A DNA stretch of 54,880 nucleotides from an uncultured Bacteroidales bacterium (GCA_902785075.1 CACZXN010000012.1:1-54880); one strand, 5' to 3'; shown: positions 34,781 to 45,292, counted from the first letter of the stretch. Translations and numbers: made by a program. The notes: generated by a model not told the origin, from the letters alone.

Positions 34781-36322
34781 ATGAAGAAATCCATTTTATT
34801 AACTACTACATTACTGGTCCTCGCCTTGCACTGCTTGGCAGGACCAGTTGATTCTGTAAAGGCTCTTCGCATAGCTGAACGATTGCTGCAGAAGCCTATG
34901 ATGGCTCCTATGCCTATCAGCAAGTTCTTTGCATCTGATGCAAAGGAACAGGTTCTTGTGCGATTACCTAACAACATTTTCCTTGTTACTGCAACCGACG
35001 AGAAAAGTTTTGCTATCATCGCATCTGATGGAGAGAATCAACGTGTAATCGGTTATTCCAAAACCAACGCTCCCAAAAAGGGCGAACCTATACCCGAAGC
35101 GTTAGCTCAGATTCTTAGCTCAACATGGGGACAAGGCATGCCTTATAATTACTACACACCAGCAGGCAATCCCGTTGGTTGTGTTGCAACAGCAATGGCA
35201 CAGATAATGTATTATTGGAAATGGCCTAAACAAGGAAAAGGACGTTCCAGCTATCGACTCAACGGAGAGGTCTTATCTGTAAACTTTGCCAACAGCCATT
35301 ATGACTGGGACAATATGCACGACACCAATGATGAAAACTCATCTTCTGAGTCGCAGCAAGCCGTAAGTAAGTTGTGCTATGATTGTGGTGTTGCTATCCA
35401 GATGCAATACTCTGCCGAAGGTAGCGGAACCTATACTCAATATGTCTTGAGAGCACTTCACACATTTTTTGGCTATAGAGCCTCAACACTACAAGAATTG
35501 CATCGTGAGTTCTTTCCATCTAAAGAAGCGTGGAATGCCGTGATAACCGACGAATTAGTTGCAGGTCGTCCAGTTATCTATGCAGCAACAGCACCAAAAG
35601 GCGGCCACGCATTTGTGCTTGACGGATATGATAAAGATGGTCTTTTCCATGTGAACTGGGGATGGGATGGAAATTATAACGGCTATTATGATGTATTGAT
35701 ATGTAATGTCAATGGTTATACATTCGATGCAAACCATCGTATCATTACAGGAATTGAACCCGATTATGAAGGTACTGATACTAAGCCACAACAATTAAGA
35801 CTTGTATTAGACAAAGGACCGACAATTGTCAGTTCAGAGGCCATCACCACGGGAACACCATTCACTGTCAATCCTGGTTATATCTACAGTTTAAACTATC
35901 TTAATGCTGTCTGGAAAACGGCAATAGCACTCTACGACATCAAAGGCCATTTTATCGATATCATCTGTTCAAAACCCTTTTCTGACGGACTGCCATATGG
36001 TTATGGATTCGATGAACGTACAATGGAAGTAACAATTCCTGAAAACACTCCAAATGGTTATTACACCCTTCGTACTGTCATTCGTCAGGATGGCTATGAT
36101 ACATGGATGCGACCATTTGTGAAGAACGGAGAGGAGATAGACATTATGTTCATTCAGGTAGAGAACGGCAACGTTACAGCCCCGGTTTCCCCTCCAACGG
36201 CTATCAACGAGATCACGACAAATACATCATCTCATGTTGTTTACAACTTAAAAGGCCAACAGCAACGTAATTTACAACGTGGCATCAACGTCGTAAACGG
36301 AAAAAAGATTCTAGTGAAGTAA
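34781..36322 (+). CDS. C10-family cysteine peptidase (streptopain/interpain-like)
   Basis: A 513-residue preproprotein: signal peptide (1-20), an N-terminal prodomain (about 22-115, with S-D-A-K-E-Q-V-L-V and F-A-I-I-A-S-D segments typical of Spi/C10 propeptides), and the papain-fold domain with nucleophile C134 (GCVATAMAQIMYYW) and H276 (GGHAFVLDGY) before V-N-W-G-W. A beta domain (about 340-460) and a tail ending G-I-N-V-V-N-G-K-K-I-L-V-K follow. The closest described relatives are interpain A and streptopain. As last gene of the SusCD operon (20-bp gap) it probably digests proteins at the cell surface, and the resulting peptides are taken up by the transporter. Confidence 0.94.
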   Translation: MKKSILLTTTLLVLALHCLAGPVDSVKALRIAERLLQKPMMAPMPISKFFASDAKEQVLVRLPNNIFLVTATDEKSFAIIASDGENQRVIGYSKTNAPKKGEPIPEALAQILSSTWGQGMPYNYYTPAGNPVGCVATAMAQIMYYWKWPKQGKGRSSYRLNGEVLSVNFANSHYDWDNMHDTNDENSSSESQQAVSKLCYDCGVAIQMQYSAEGSGTYTQYVLRALHTFFGYRASTLQELHREFFPSKEAWNAVITDELVAGRPVIYAATAPKGGHAFVLDGYDKDGLFHVNWGWDGNYNGYYDVLICNVNGYTFDANHRIITGIEPDYEGTDTKPQQLRLVLDKGPTIVSSEAITTGTPFTVNPGYIYSLNYLNAVWKTAIALYDIKGHFIDIICSKPFSDGLPYGYGFDERTMEVTIPENTPNGYYTLRTVIRQDGYDTWMRPFVKNGEEIDIMFIQVENGNVTAPVSPPTAINEITTNTSSHVVYNLKGQQQRNLQRGINVVNGKKILVK

Positions 36323-36393
36323 TCTTAATTAGGTGTATAGGTTCTATAAGCCAAATAGGTCTTATAAGTCCTACAAGTTCAATAGTAAAAAGG

Positions 36394-36425
36394 TGCTCAG
36401 GCAATGCCTGGGCATCTTGTTTTTA
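36394..36425 (+). terminator. Terminator of the SusCD-protease operon
   Basis: TGCTCAGGC (36394-36402), loop AAT, GCCTGGGCA (36406-36414) form a 9-bp stem with one G-T pair, followed by TCTTGTTTTTAT. Confidence 0.8.
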
Positions 36426-36506
36426 TTCCCAGTATGGGAACGTTTGATTCCCAGTATGGGAACTAATCAGTCCCAGAGTGGGAACGTTTTGTTCCCTTAC
36501 TGGAAA
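36426..36506 (+). repeat. Four-unit short-palindrome array, 22-bp period
   Basis: Four 15-bp units occur at exact 22-bp steps: TTCCCAGTATGGGAA at 36426-36440 and 36448-36462, GTCCCAGAGTGGGAA at 36470-36484 and TTCCCTTACTGGAAA at 36492-36506. The 7-bp spacers are CGTTTGA, CTAATCA and CGTTTTG. Each unit is an inverted repeat (TTCCCA/TGGGAA) with a 3-bp centre. The array begins directly after the operon terminator and ends 19 bp before the stop of the convergent DUF4491 gene. Confidence 0.9.
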
Positions 36507-36525
36507 AATAGGAAGCAAGACGAGA

Positions 36526-36819
36526 TTAGCAGTTATACTTGCGTTTCGGGTTCTTCGGAAACCATCCTTTTTCGACACGTCTCTTTTGAGCGAAAAGCTC
36601 ACCAATACCCCAAAGTGCGGATGCGCCAAATACTCCCAGAAATGATGAGAGATAGACGTTTTCGATGAAAAGCGCAGTTCCGCAACAGCCAATGCCGATA
36701 AACAGATAGATAATCCACGGACGAGTTCCCCAATAGTATTCTGTTTTGATAACAATTGGATGCCAAATTCCAATTGTGACAAATGTCATGATTGCGATAA
36801 TTATACCTGTAAAAAACAT
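36526..36819 (-). CDS. DUF4491 family small membrane protein
   Basis: A 97-residue protein with three hydrophobic helices and a basic C-terminus. The segments H-P-I-V-I-K-T-E-Y-Y-W-G-T-R, F-I-E-N-V-Y-L-S-S-F-L-G-V and the end R-V-E-K-G-W-F-P-K-N-P-K-R agree with what I remember of DUF4491, a Bacteroidota family of unknown function. The start at 36819 (MFFTGIIIAIM) is chosen over an ATG 63 bp upstream because the family begins here and the promoter -7 box (36850-36857) would otherwise be inside the gene. Confidence 0.85.
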   Translation of the reverse strand: MFFTGIIIAIMTFVTIGIWHPIVIKTEYYWGTRPWIIYLFIGIGCCGTALFIENVYLSSFLGVFGASALWGIGELFAQKRRVEKGWFPKNPKRKYNC

Positions 36820-36849
36820 CTTACGTTCAATGAATTGATTATTTGAGTG

Positions 36850-36857
36850 CAAAGATA
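36850..36857 (-). promoter_or_regulatory. -7 box for the DUF4491 gene
   Basis: On the minus strand TATCTTTG matches TAnnTTTG 31 bp before the chosen start, with TTTG at 36880-36883 as a possible -33 box at 22 bp. Confidence 0.55.
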
Positions 36858-36936
36858 CAAAATCTCTGCTAAGTGAGCACAAAAAAGAAGCGAGTTTTGC
36901 TGTTGAACATGGGAATTAAGTCAAAATCATCTACAA

Positions 36937-36977
36937 GAACAAAAATAAGAGGTGCCAAATAAAATTGACACCTCTTA
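36937..36977 (-). terminator. Terminator of groESL
   Basis: A 9-bp stem (TAAGAGGTG 36946-36954 / CACCTCTTA 36969-36977) is followed on the minus strand by TTTTTG, 24 bp after the groEL stop. Confidence 0.85.
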
Positions 36978-37000
36978 CTAAATATAGTTATTGTCTACTA

Positions 37001-38635
<1,635 letters not shown>

Positions 38636-38682
38636 TTATCTTTCGTTATTACGATATTACGTTATTTCATTACATGGATTCT

Positions 38683-38955
38683 TTAAGCGAGAATAGCAAG
38701 AACGTCACTTTGACGCATAATCAGGTATTTAGTTCCTTCAAACTCAAGTTCTGTACCTGCATATTTGCCATACAGCACTTTATCGCCTACCTTCAACACC
38801 ATTTCTTCATCTTTAGTACCGTTGCCTGCTGCAACAACTTCACCCTGTAGGGGTTTCTCCTTTGCGGTATCTGGGATGATGATACCACCAACTGTCTTTG
38901 TTTCTGCTGGAGCAGGGAGAATAACCACCCTGTCAGCTAATGGTTTAATGTTCAT
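38683..38955 (-). CDS. groS: Co-chaperonin GroES (Hsp10)
   Basis: A 90-residue GroES, the heptameric lid of GroEL. The mobile loop ([12 protein letters not shown]) and the dome/core strands ([20 protein letters not shown]) are intact. It is the first gene of groESL. I could not identify a convincing promoter in the ~200 bp upstream. Confidence 0.98.
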   Translation of the reverse strand: MNIKPLADRVVILPAPAETKTVGGIIIPDTAKEKPLQGEVVAAGNGTKDEEMVLKVGDKVLYGKYAGTELEFEGTKYLIMRQSDVLAILA

Positions 38956-39114
38956 AATTTTTTATTTTAAAGATTTACTAATAGTTTTCTTTTCTGATAA
39001 TCCCGAAAGATTTCAATAAACATAGTTGCAAACATCGTGCCAAGATGACAAACGATAATTACCCAGTCAAAAGTATGTCAGTTTGTCACGAACAGAATGG
39101 CGCAACCGTAACAA

Positions 39115-39144
39115 CAAAAAAAAGGGGATGTGACATTCACATCC
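39115..39144 (-). terminator. Terminator of the tRNA-Phe transcript
   Basis: An 8-bp stem (39126-39133 / 39137-39144, GGATGTGA/TCACATCC) is followed on the minus strand by a long T-run (39115-39123). It begins 14 bp past the tRNA 3' end. Confidence 0.85.
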
Positions 39145-39158
39145 TCCTCTTGCCGAAG

Positions 39159-39231
39159 TGGTACCTCCAGGATTCGAACCGGGGACACACGGATTTTCAG
39201 TCCGATGCTCTACCTACTGAGCTAAGGCACC
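39159..39231 (-). tRNA. tRNA-Phe (GAA)
   Basis: A complete 73-nt cloverleaf on the minus strand: acceptor GGTGCCT/AGGTACC with discriminator A, D-arm containing AGCTCAGTAGGTAGAGC, anticodon loop CTGAAAATC with GAA, and T-arm with GGTTCGAATC. The CCA end is not encoded (the next bases are CTT), which is usual in Bacteroidota. Confidence 0.97.
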
Positions 39232-39248
39232 ATTTTCATTTGCGGGTG

Positions 39249-39256
39249 CAAAGGTA
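39249..39256 (-). promoter_or_regulatory. -7 box for tRNA-Phe
   Basis: On the minus strand TACCTTTG matches TAnnTTTG, 18 bp before the tRNA 5' end. Confidence 0.6.
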
Positions 39257-39355
39257 CGAAATAATTATGACTTAAATGGTAGATTTACTGTTTTTTTTCA
39301 AAAAATGTGCGAAAAAAGCTGTTTCCTCATGGATTTTTATCCAAAACAGACTGAG

Positions 39356-40132
39356 TTATATATGGAAATAACGTTTTAGTGCTTGCGCTACTCCGTCCTC
39401 ATCAACTGAGGCAGTAACATCATCTGCAGCCGCTTTCACCTCCTCTCTTGCATTCCCCATCGCAATGCCAAGACCTACATGCTGAAGCATCGTAATATCA
39501 TTTCCCCCATCGCCAAAGGCCATCGTTTCTTCGAGAGAAATGCCATAATGGCCGATAATGGCATCGATACCGATTGCCTTGTTATTTCCTTGACAGATGA
39601 CATCCGCAAAATATGGGTGCCAACGCTGTGCAGAACAACCTTGAAGTACTTCCGTCATGATGCGAGGATCATCCATATCCTTAAAGAAAGCAATAATTTG
39701 CATCACGTCCATCTCCAGACAGCGTTCGATGGGTGACATTGGAGGACATTTTAGATTAAGAATACTCAAAACCTCAAGGGCTTCGGGCGATGTCATCGTA
39801 ATAAATATATCATCGTTCGCAGCAAAAGCTAGAGGGAAAGGATGACTATGGTAATAATCAATAAGGCGTAACAAATCATCACGATGTATAGGTTGATGGC
39901 GTATGACGGTACCATCGGCCGTCCGACAACTTGCACCGTTAACGGTCATGATACCATCATACTCAAGTTCACCCAGATTATCTACGAATGGCAAAGGACG
40001 CCCCGTAGCAATAAAAACTTTCACACCTTGTTGCCGTACCTGATGGATAGCATTTATTGTTGATGGTGGAATCTGATGAGTGTGAAACGACACCAACGTA
40101 CCATCTATATCGAGGAAAATGGCTTTAATCAT
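39356..40132 (-). CDS. HAD-superfamily hydrolase, Cof type
   Basis: A 258-residue Cof/YidA-like HAD phosphatase (class IIB cap). Motif I F-L-D-I-D-G-T (D8, D10), motif II I-A-T-G-R-P, and motif IV G-D-G-G-N-D-I-T-M are intact, so it should be an active Mg-dependent phosphatase on small sugar or cofactor phosphates. Its start overlaps the threonine synthase stop by 4 bp, making it the last gene of the threonine operon. A role on a phosphorylated intermediate of that pathway is possible but not shown. Confidence 0.93.
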   Translation of the reverse strand: MIKAIFLDIDGTLVSFHTHQIPPSTINAIHQVRQQGVKVFIATGRPLPFVDNLGELEYDGIMTVNGASCRTADGTVIRHQPIHRDDLLRLIDYYHSHPFPLAFAANDDIFITMTSPEALEVLSILNLKCPPMSPIERCLEMDVMQIIAFFKDMDDPRIMTEVLQGCSAQRWHPYFADVICQGNNKAIGIDAIIGHYGISLEETMAFGDGGNDITMLQHVGLGIAMGNAREEVKAAADDVTASVDEDGVAQALKRYFHI

Positions 40133-41469
40133 TTATTCATCAAATATGCCTTGAAATCCTTGAAGTCTTTTGACATCTGCACACTTTGCTTTGTACCTTG
40201 CATGAAAGCTTGCAACTTAGCCGGTATTTCTATATCGATACCCAAAATCTCATCAACCGTAATCTTGAACTTCGCAGGATGAGCAGTTTCAAGAAAAACG
40301 CCCATTTCATCAGGTTCCAATCCTTCGGAAAGGGCACGATAGCCACATGCACCGTGTGGATCACAAATATAACCAGCATTGCGATAGACCTTACGCATCG
40401 TATCCGCTATCTGCTCATCCGTGTAAGTTGCTCCGCTAATATCTTTGCGGATAGCTTCATACTCCTTATTATATAAATCGTATACGCGCGCAAAATTACT
40501 TGGGTCACCTACATCCATCGCATTAGCAATCGTTTGAATGGATGGACGAGGGTTATAAATACCATTCTGAAGGTATTCGTAGAATACGCTATTTGCATTA
40601 TTGGCTGCGATAAAACGCTTCACAGGTAGTCCCATTCGTTTTGCAAACAATCCTGCGCAAATGTTACCAAAGTTACCAGATGGCACACACACAACTAAAT
40701 TGGAAGACTGAGCCGAGCCTCTTTGTTCATTTCTTATGACCCCCTTCTTCATTAATTGGGCATAAGCATAGAAATAATAGAAAGCTTGAGGCAGGAAACG
40801 TGCCACATTGATACTGTTAGCGGAAGTAAGTTTCATGTGCTGGTTCAGTTCTTCATCCATGAAAGCATTCTTCACCAATGCTTGGCAGTCATCAAATACG
40901 CCATCAACCTCAATAGCTGTTATATTCTTGCCCAAAGTGGTAAACTGACACTCTTGAATCGGACTCACCTTGCCTTTCGGATATAATACATATACATGTA
41001 TACCATCAACTCCGAGAAATCCGTTCGCAACCGCACTACCAGTATCGCCACTCGTAGCTACTAGAACGTTTACCTCGCCTCTCGTCGCTAACCGCTCACC
41101 TCTAATAAAATACTGCAGCAGGCGCGCCATGAAACGTGCTCCTACATCTTTGAATGCAAGGGTAGGTCCGTGAAAGAGTTCCAATGAATAGATATTGTCT
41201 GTCACTTTTACAACAGGACAATCGAACGAAAGAGTGTCATATACAATATCCTGCAAGGCATCGCCATCTACATCTTCACCAAAGAACGCACTTGCTACAT
41301 TGTAGGCAATATCACGGAAAGACATGCTCGCTATGTCATTGTAAAACTCTACGGGTAATGTCTTTATTGTTTCGGGCATATACAATCCCTTATCCTCAGC
41401 AAGTCCTTTCACGACTGCCTTCCGCAAATCGGCCATTGGAGCCTTACCATTAGTACTATAATATTTCAT
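40129..41469 (-). CDS. thrC: Threonine synthase
   Basis: A 446-residue PLP enzyme that makes threonine from O-phosphohomoserine. The PLP lysine is K107 in H-G-P-T-L-A-F-K-D-V-G, the phosphate-binding A-T-S-G-D-T-G-S-A-V loop follows, and the N-terminal S-T-N-G-K-A-P segment is of the long thrC class. It starts 2 bp after the putative homoserine kinase and overlaps the HAD gene, so translation is probably coupled. Confidence 0.97.
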   Translation of the reverse strand: MKYYSTNGKAPMADLRKAVVKGLAEDKGLYMPETIKTLPVEFYNDIASMSFRDIAYNVASAFFGEDVDGDALQDIVYDTLSFDCPVVKVTDNIYSLELFHGPTLAFKDVGARFMARLLQYFIRGERLATRGEVNVLVATSGDTGSAVANGFLGVDGIHVYVLYPKGKVSPIQECQFTTLGKNITAIEVDGVFDDCQALVKNAFMDEELNQHMKLTSANSINVARFLPQAFYYFYAYAQLMKKGVIRNEQRGSAQSSNLVVCVPSGNFGNICAGLFAKRMGLPVKRFIAANNANSVFYEYLQNGIYNPRPSIQTIANAMDVGDPSNFARVYDLYNKEYEAIRKDISGATYTDEQIADTMRKVYRNAGYICDPHGACGYRALSEGLEPDEMGVFLETAHPAKFKITVDEILGIDIEIPAKLQAFMQGTKQSVQMSKDFKDFKAYLMNK

Positions 41470-41471
41470 AT

Positions 41472-42740
41472 TTAAAACTTCATAAATTCTTTAATAAAAT
41501 CATCTAATTTCAGCAAGCCATAACAGCCAGTCATACAAGAAATCTCATCGTATTGCTGCACCTCATCGGGTTGAATCCCCTTGTACCAAATCAAGAATGG
41601 AACAGGTTTGCCTACATGAATACGCAACTCTACAGGTGTAAGATGATCAGGCAACACAGCGATGCAAACTGGGGTGTCCCAATTAACTACTTCTTGATAA
41701 ATGGGAGAAATCAGTCTGCTATCAAGATATTCTATGGTCTTAAGTTTCAAATCCAGATCCCCATCATGTCCCGCCTCATCACTAGCTTCTACGTGAACAA
41801 ATACAAAATCTTCATGTCTCAATGCTTCGATAGCCGCTTGTGCTTTCCCTTCATAGTTCGTATTGGAAAGACCTGTTGCTCCTTCAACCTCAACAATCTT
41901 CAATCCGGCATAATGTCCTATGCCTCGAATGAGATCTACTGCAGAAATGACAGAACCCGACTTCACCTGAGGGTATTGTTCCATAAGTGTCTGCATCGAA
42001 GGGCGGTAACCTCCACTCCAAGGCCAGATGCTATTTGCCTGACGCGCTCCCTTTGCGGCTTTCGCAACATTATAAGGATGCTTACTCAACAATTCCTGAG
42101 ACTTCAAGATAAGCTCATTGATAAGGTCAGCCGTTTGCTGGGGAGAGAGACGCTGATTGTTTGCCACAGAACTACTGCTATCTGAAGCAGGTTTGACCAA
42201 TAGAGGTCGCCACAACTCGTTAGGATGGTCGTGAGGTGGGGCACATTCAATATGTTTATTGCCACCTTTGATGACCAACAAATGACGATACTGGATGCCT
42301 GTGATGAACTTTACACGTTCACAACCCTCCCTCTCGTTGATAGGCTTAGCGAGGTTCTCGTTGAGATACTCAATGAGCACACGGGCATCATTGGTTTCCA
42401 AATTACCTCCATTATGGGTGATAATCTTACCGTCTTCGAGCGTAATGATATTACACCTTATGGCAAAATCATCCTCAGCCATCTCATAACCAATGGAAGC
42501 TGCTTCGAGGGGACCACGTCCCTCATACACCTTATTTAAATCATAACCGAGAATCGCAGTATTGGCAACCTCAGAACCAGGCGAGAAACCTTCTGGGATT
42601 GTTATCAGCCGTCCCGTCTTTCCTTCACGTGCCAACTGGTCCATCATTGGCTTTTGTGCATATTGTAGTAAGGTCTTACCTCCCAGTCTTTCAACAGGAA
42701 GGTCGGCCATTCCATCTCCAAGAATGATAATATGTTTCAT
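41472..42740 (-). CDS. Phosphoglycerate-mutase-like protein, proposed homoserine kinase
   Basis: A 422-residue alkaline-phosphatase-superfamily enzyme of the archaeal-type cofactor-independent phosphoglycerate mutase (apgM) group. Metal-binding D9 (I-L-G-D-G-M-A-D), nucleophile S56 (G-S-E-V-A-N) and H-x-E-A-S-D-E-A-G-H-D-G-D are visible. A subfamily of these proteins (TIGR02535, 'proposed homoserine kinase') occurs beside thrA and thrC. Here it lies exactly between them, with a 2-bp gap to thrC, and no GHMP-type thrB is in the window. I therefore infer it phosphorylates homoserine. A glycolytic mutase role is the alternative. Confidence 0.85.
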   Translation of the reverse strand: MKHIIILGDGMADLPVERLGGKTLLQYAQKPMMDQLAREGKTGRLITIPEGFSPGSEVANTAILGYDLNKVYEGRGPLEAASIGYEMAEDDFAIRCNIITLEDGKIITHNGGNLETNDARVLIEYLNENLAKPINEREGCERVKFITGIQYRHLLVIKGGNKHIECAPPHDHPNELWRPLLVKPASDSSSSVANNQRLSPQQTADLINELILKSQELLSKHPYNVAKAAKGARQANSIWPWSGGYRPSMQTLMEQYPQVKSGSVISAVDLIRGIGHYAGLKIVEVEGATGLSNTNYEGKAQAAIEALRHEDFVFVHVEASDEAGHDGDLDLKLKTIEYLDSRLISPIYQEVVNWDTPVCIAVLPDHLTPVELRIHVGKPVPFLIWYKGIQPDEVQQYDEISCMTGCYGLLKLDDFIKEFMKF

Positions 42741-42814
42741 AAAACGATGTTTTATGCATTATCAGCTTCACCTCAGCAGAATACTTCTACATTCGGATAG
42801 CACGATAATTCATT

Positions 42815-45292
42815 CTATATATTGGCGATAGACATAATGTTAGCGAAAACACCGGCAGCCGTAACTGCTGCTCCTGCACCATAGCCCTGAATCAGCATAG
42901 GATATTCCTTATAGCGCTCAGTAGTGAGTAGCACGATGTTGTTCGAACCTTCCAATCCGTAGAATGGATGTCCATAAGGCACCTCCTTTAGGGCAACGCT
43001 GGTCTTGAATGACGACGGATCGTTCTCATCAGCTTCCATCGTGGCAACAAAACGCCAGCGCTTGTTCTCTGCCTCCAAGACCTTACGACGAGCCTCAAAG
43101 TCTGCATCTAATTCTGGCAAACGCTTCCAGAAATCCTCTATGCTACCTTCAAAGTAACTGTCTGGTACAAACAAATGCTTCTCCACATCGTCTTGTTCTA
43201 CCTTGTAGCCAGCTTCACGAGTCAGAATGACCAATTTGCGGATTACATCCGTACCACTGAGATCTATACGAGGATCCGGTTCACTATAACGCTGCTCCTT
43301 AGCACGCTTTACGGTTTCTGAGAATGGTACATCTGCTGCTATTTCGTTGAAGATAAAGTTGAGCGTACCACTCAAGATTGCTTCTATTTTCAGAATCTTA
43401 TCGCCTGAGTTACATAAGTCGTTGATGGTGCCGATGATAGGCAGACCCGCTCCTACATTGGTCTCATAACGGAACCACACACCTCTGTCTCTGGCTGTTT
43501 GCTTCAGTTTCAAATAGCTGTCGTAATCGCTTGAAGCCGCAATCTTATTGGCTGCTACTACTGATATATTGTGTTCTAAGAATGTCTGATACAGCATTGC
43601 AATCTGACGACTTGCAGTACAATCAACGAAGACGCTATTGAAAATATTCATCTTCACGATCTCGTCGCGCATATGTTCTGTATTAGCTGGGAATCCAGCA
43701 CGCAGAATCTTCTCGTAGTTGTCCAAGTCGATTCCATCGCGATCTAGCACGAAGTTATCAACATCTGAAATGCCGACCACATTCAGTTTTAAGCGTCTCG
43801 ACTGCATCAGGAACTGCTGCTGAGTACGGATTTGCTCAAGTAGCATACCTCCAACCGTTCCGATACCACAGATAAAGAGGTTCAGCACCTTATATTCTGA
43901 AAGGAAGAATGAATCGTGGAGCACGTTGAGCGACTTACGCAGGAACTTGCCGTCCACTACAAACGAAATATTCGTTTCTGAGGCCCCCTGAGCACAAGCT
44001 ATCACAGAGATACCCGAGCGTCCCAAAGTACCAAACAACTTACCAGCGATACCTGGAGTCTGCTTCATATTCTCACCCACGATAGCGATGGTAGCCAAGC
44101 CGCTCTCTACTAACATTGGGTACATTGCCCCTGTCTCTATCTCCTTGGCGAATTCAGCGTTCAACACCTCTGCTGCAGCAGCTGCATCCTCATCGCGCAC
44201 ACCAATACTGGTGGAGTTCTCCGAAGAAGCCTGAGATACCATAAATACAGAGATTCCCTTATTAGCCAATGTGGTGAAGATACGGCGGTTCACACCAATC
44301 ACACCCACCATAGAGAGACCCGTAACGGTAATCAGCGAAGTACCTTTGATACTCGATATACCCTTGATGGGCTTATTGTCATCTTCAATCTTATCTTTGA
44401 TGAGGGTTCCTGGATGCCCAGGGTTAAAGGTATTTTTTACCTTGATAGGTATATTCTTCACGCAGACAGGATAGATGGTCGGTGGATAAATCACTTTCGC
44501 ACCGAAGTTACAGAGCTCCATTGCCTCTACGTATGAGAGTTCATTGATTGTATAGGCGCTCTTAATCACTTTCGGATCAGCCGTCATGAAGCCGTCCACA
44601 TCTGTCCAGATTTCCAATACTTCGGCATCCAACACAGCTGCGATGATAGCGGCAGTATAGTCACTTCCACCACGTCCCAAGTTGGTTGTCTCGTGGGTAT
44701 CACGGTCGCGAGCAATGAAGCCAGGTACCACATAAATAGACCTTACCTCTGATTTCTTGCTGTTGATCTCGGCAAAGGTCTCCTTTACCAATTGCTTGGT
44801 CAGCTCTGTGTCGAGTACATGTCGGCCCTGTTTCTTCTCCGTACGAATAAAGTCGCGGCTGTTCATGCGAACACCGTTTTTCACCATACCTGCCACGATA
44901 TGCGAACTCAGACGCTCACCATACGACACGATGGTGTCCTCCGTCTTTTTCGACAAATCGTGAACCAGATACACACCATAGAGGATGCTCTTCAACTGGT
45001 CGAAGAGCTGATCTACATTGTTGATTAAGTCTACGCGCTTATTGATGTCGTGGATGATAGTGTCTATCATCAAGTGGTGGCGTCTTACCATCGCATCAAA
45101 TTCTTCGCGATAGTGCTCGTCGCCCTGTTTTGCCATCTGCGACATTGCAATCAGCTTGTCTGTAATGCCGTCGAGTGCGCTTACTACTACTATGACAGGT
45201 TGCGTCCGAGCCTCTGCCTCCACAATCTCTTTTAAGCTCAAAATGCTTTTTACGGAACCTACGGACGTTCCGCCGAATTTCATTACTTTCAT
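42815..45292 (-). CDS. thrA: Bifunctional aspartate kinase / homoserine dehydrogenase
   Basis: An 825-residue ThrA that catalyses the first and third steps from aspartate to homoserine. The kinase domain (about 1-290) has K-F-G-G-T-S-V-G-S. Two ACT regulatory domains (about 310-460) include the V-T-G-L-S-M-V-G-V segment. The dehydrogenase domain (about 465-825) has the NAD(P) loop G-I-G-T-V-G-G and the S-G-T-L-N-F-I-F motif. The start at 45292 (MKVMKFGGTSVG) is preferred; the longer frame has an arginine-rich 23-residue extension over the leader. Aspartate semialdehyde dehydrogenase, needed between the two activities, is not in the window. Feedback inhibition by threonine via the ACT domains is expected. 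Confidence 0.97.
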   Translation of the reverse strand: MKVMKFGGTSVGSVKSILSLKEIVEAEARTQPVIVVVSALDGITDKLIAMSQMAKQGDEHYREEFDAMVRRHHLMIDTIIHDINKRVDLINNVDQLFDQLKSILYGVYLVHDLSKKTEDTIVSYGERLSSHIVAGMVKNGVRMNSRDFIRTEKKQGRHVLDTELTKQLVKETFAEINSKKSEVRSIYVVPGFIARDRDTHETTNLGRGGSDYTAAIIAAVLDAEVLEIWTDVDGFMTADPKVIKSAYTINELSYVEAMELCNFGAKVIYPPTIYPVCVKNIPIKVKNTFNPGHPGTLIKDKIEDDNKPIKGISSIKGTSLITVTGLSMVGVIGVNRRIFTTLANKGISVFMVSQASSENSTSIGVRDEDAAAAAEVLNAEFAKEIETGAMYPMLVESGLATIAIVGENMKQTPGIAGKLFGTLGRSGISVIACAQGASETNISFVVDGKFLRKSLNVLHDSFFLSEYKVLNLFICGIGTVGGMLLEQIRTQQQFLMQSRRLKLNVVGISDVDNFVLDRDGIDLDNYEKILRAGFPANTEHMRDEIVKMNIFNSVFVDCTASRQIAMLYQTFLEHNISVVAANKIAASSDYDSYLKLKQTARDRGVWFRYETNVGAGLPIIGTINDLCNSGDKILKIEAILSGTLNFIFNEIAADVPFSETVKRAKEQRYSEPDPRIDLSGTDVIRKLVILTREAGYKVEQDDVEKHLFVPDSYFEGSIEDFWKRLPELDADFEARRKVLEAENKRWRFVATMEADENDPSSFKTSVALKEVPYGHPFYGLEGSNNIVLLTTERYKEYPMLIQGYGAGAAVTAAGVFANIMSIANI

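Noticed and set aside
36426-36506. CRISPR-like array near groESL
   Set aside because: Spacers of 7 bp are far too short, and the units are themselves palindromes.
36423-36782. 119-residue minus-strand frame over the palindrome array
   Set aside because: It overlaps the DUF4491 gene in another frame and translates the repeat array.
38956-39158. CIRCE heat-shock operator before groES
   Set aside because: I looked for TTAGCACTC-N9-GAGTGCTAA and found nothing close.
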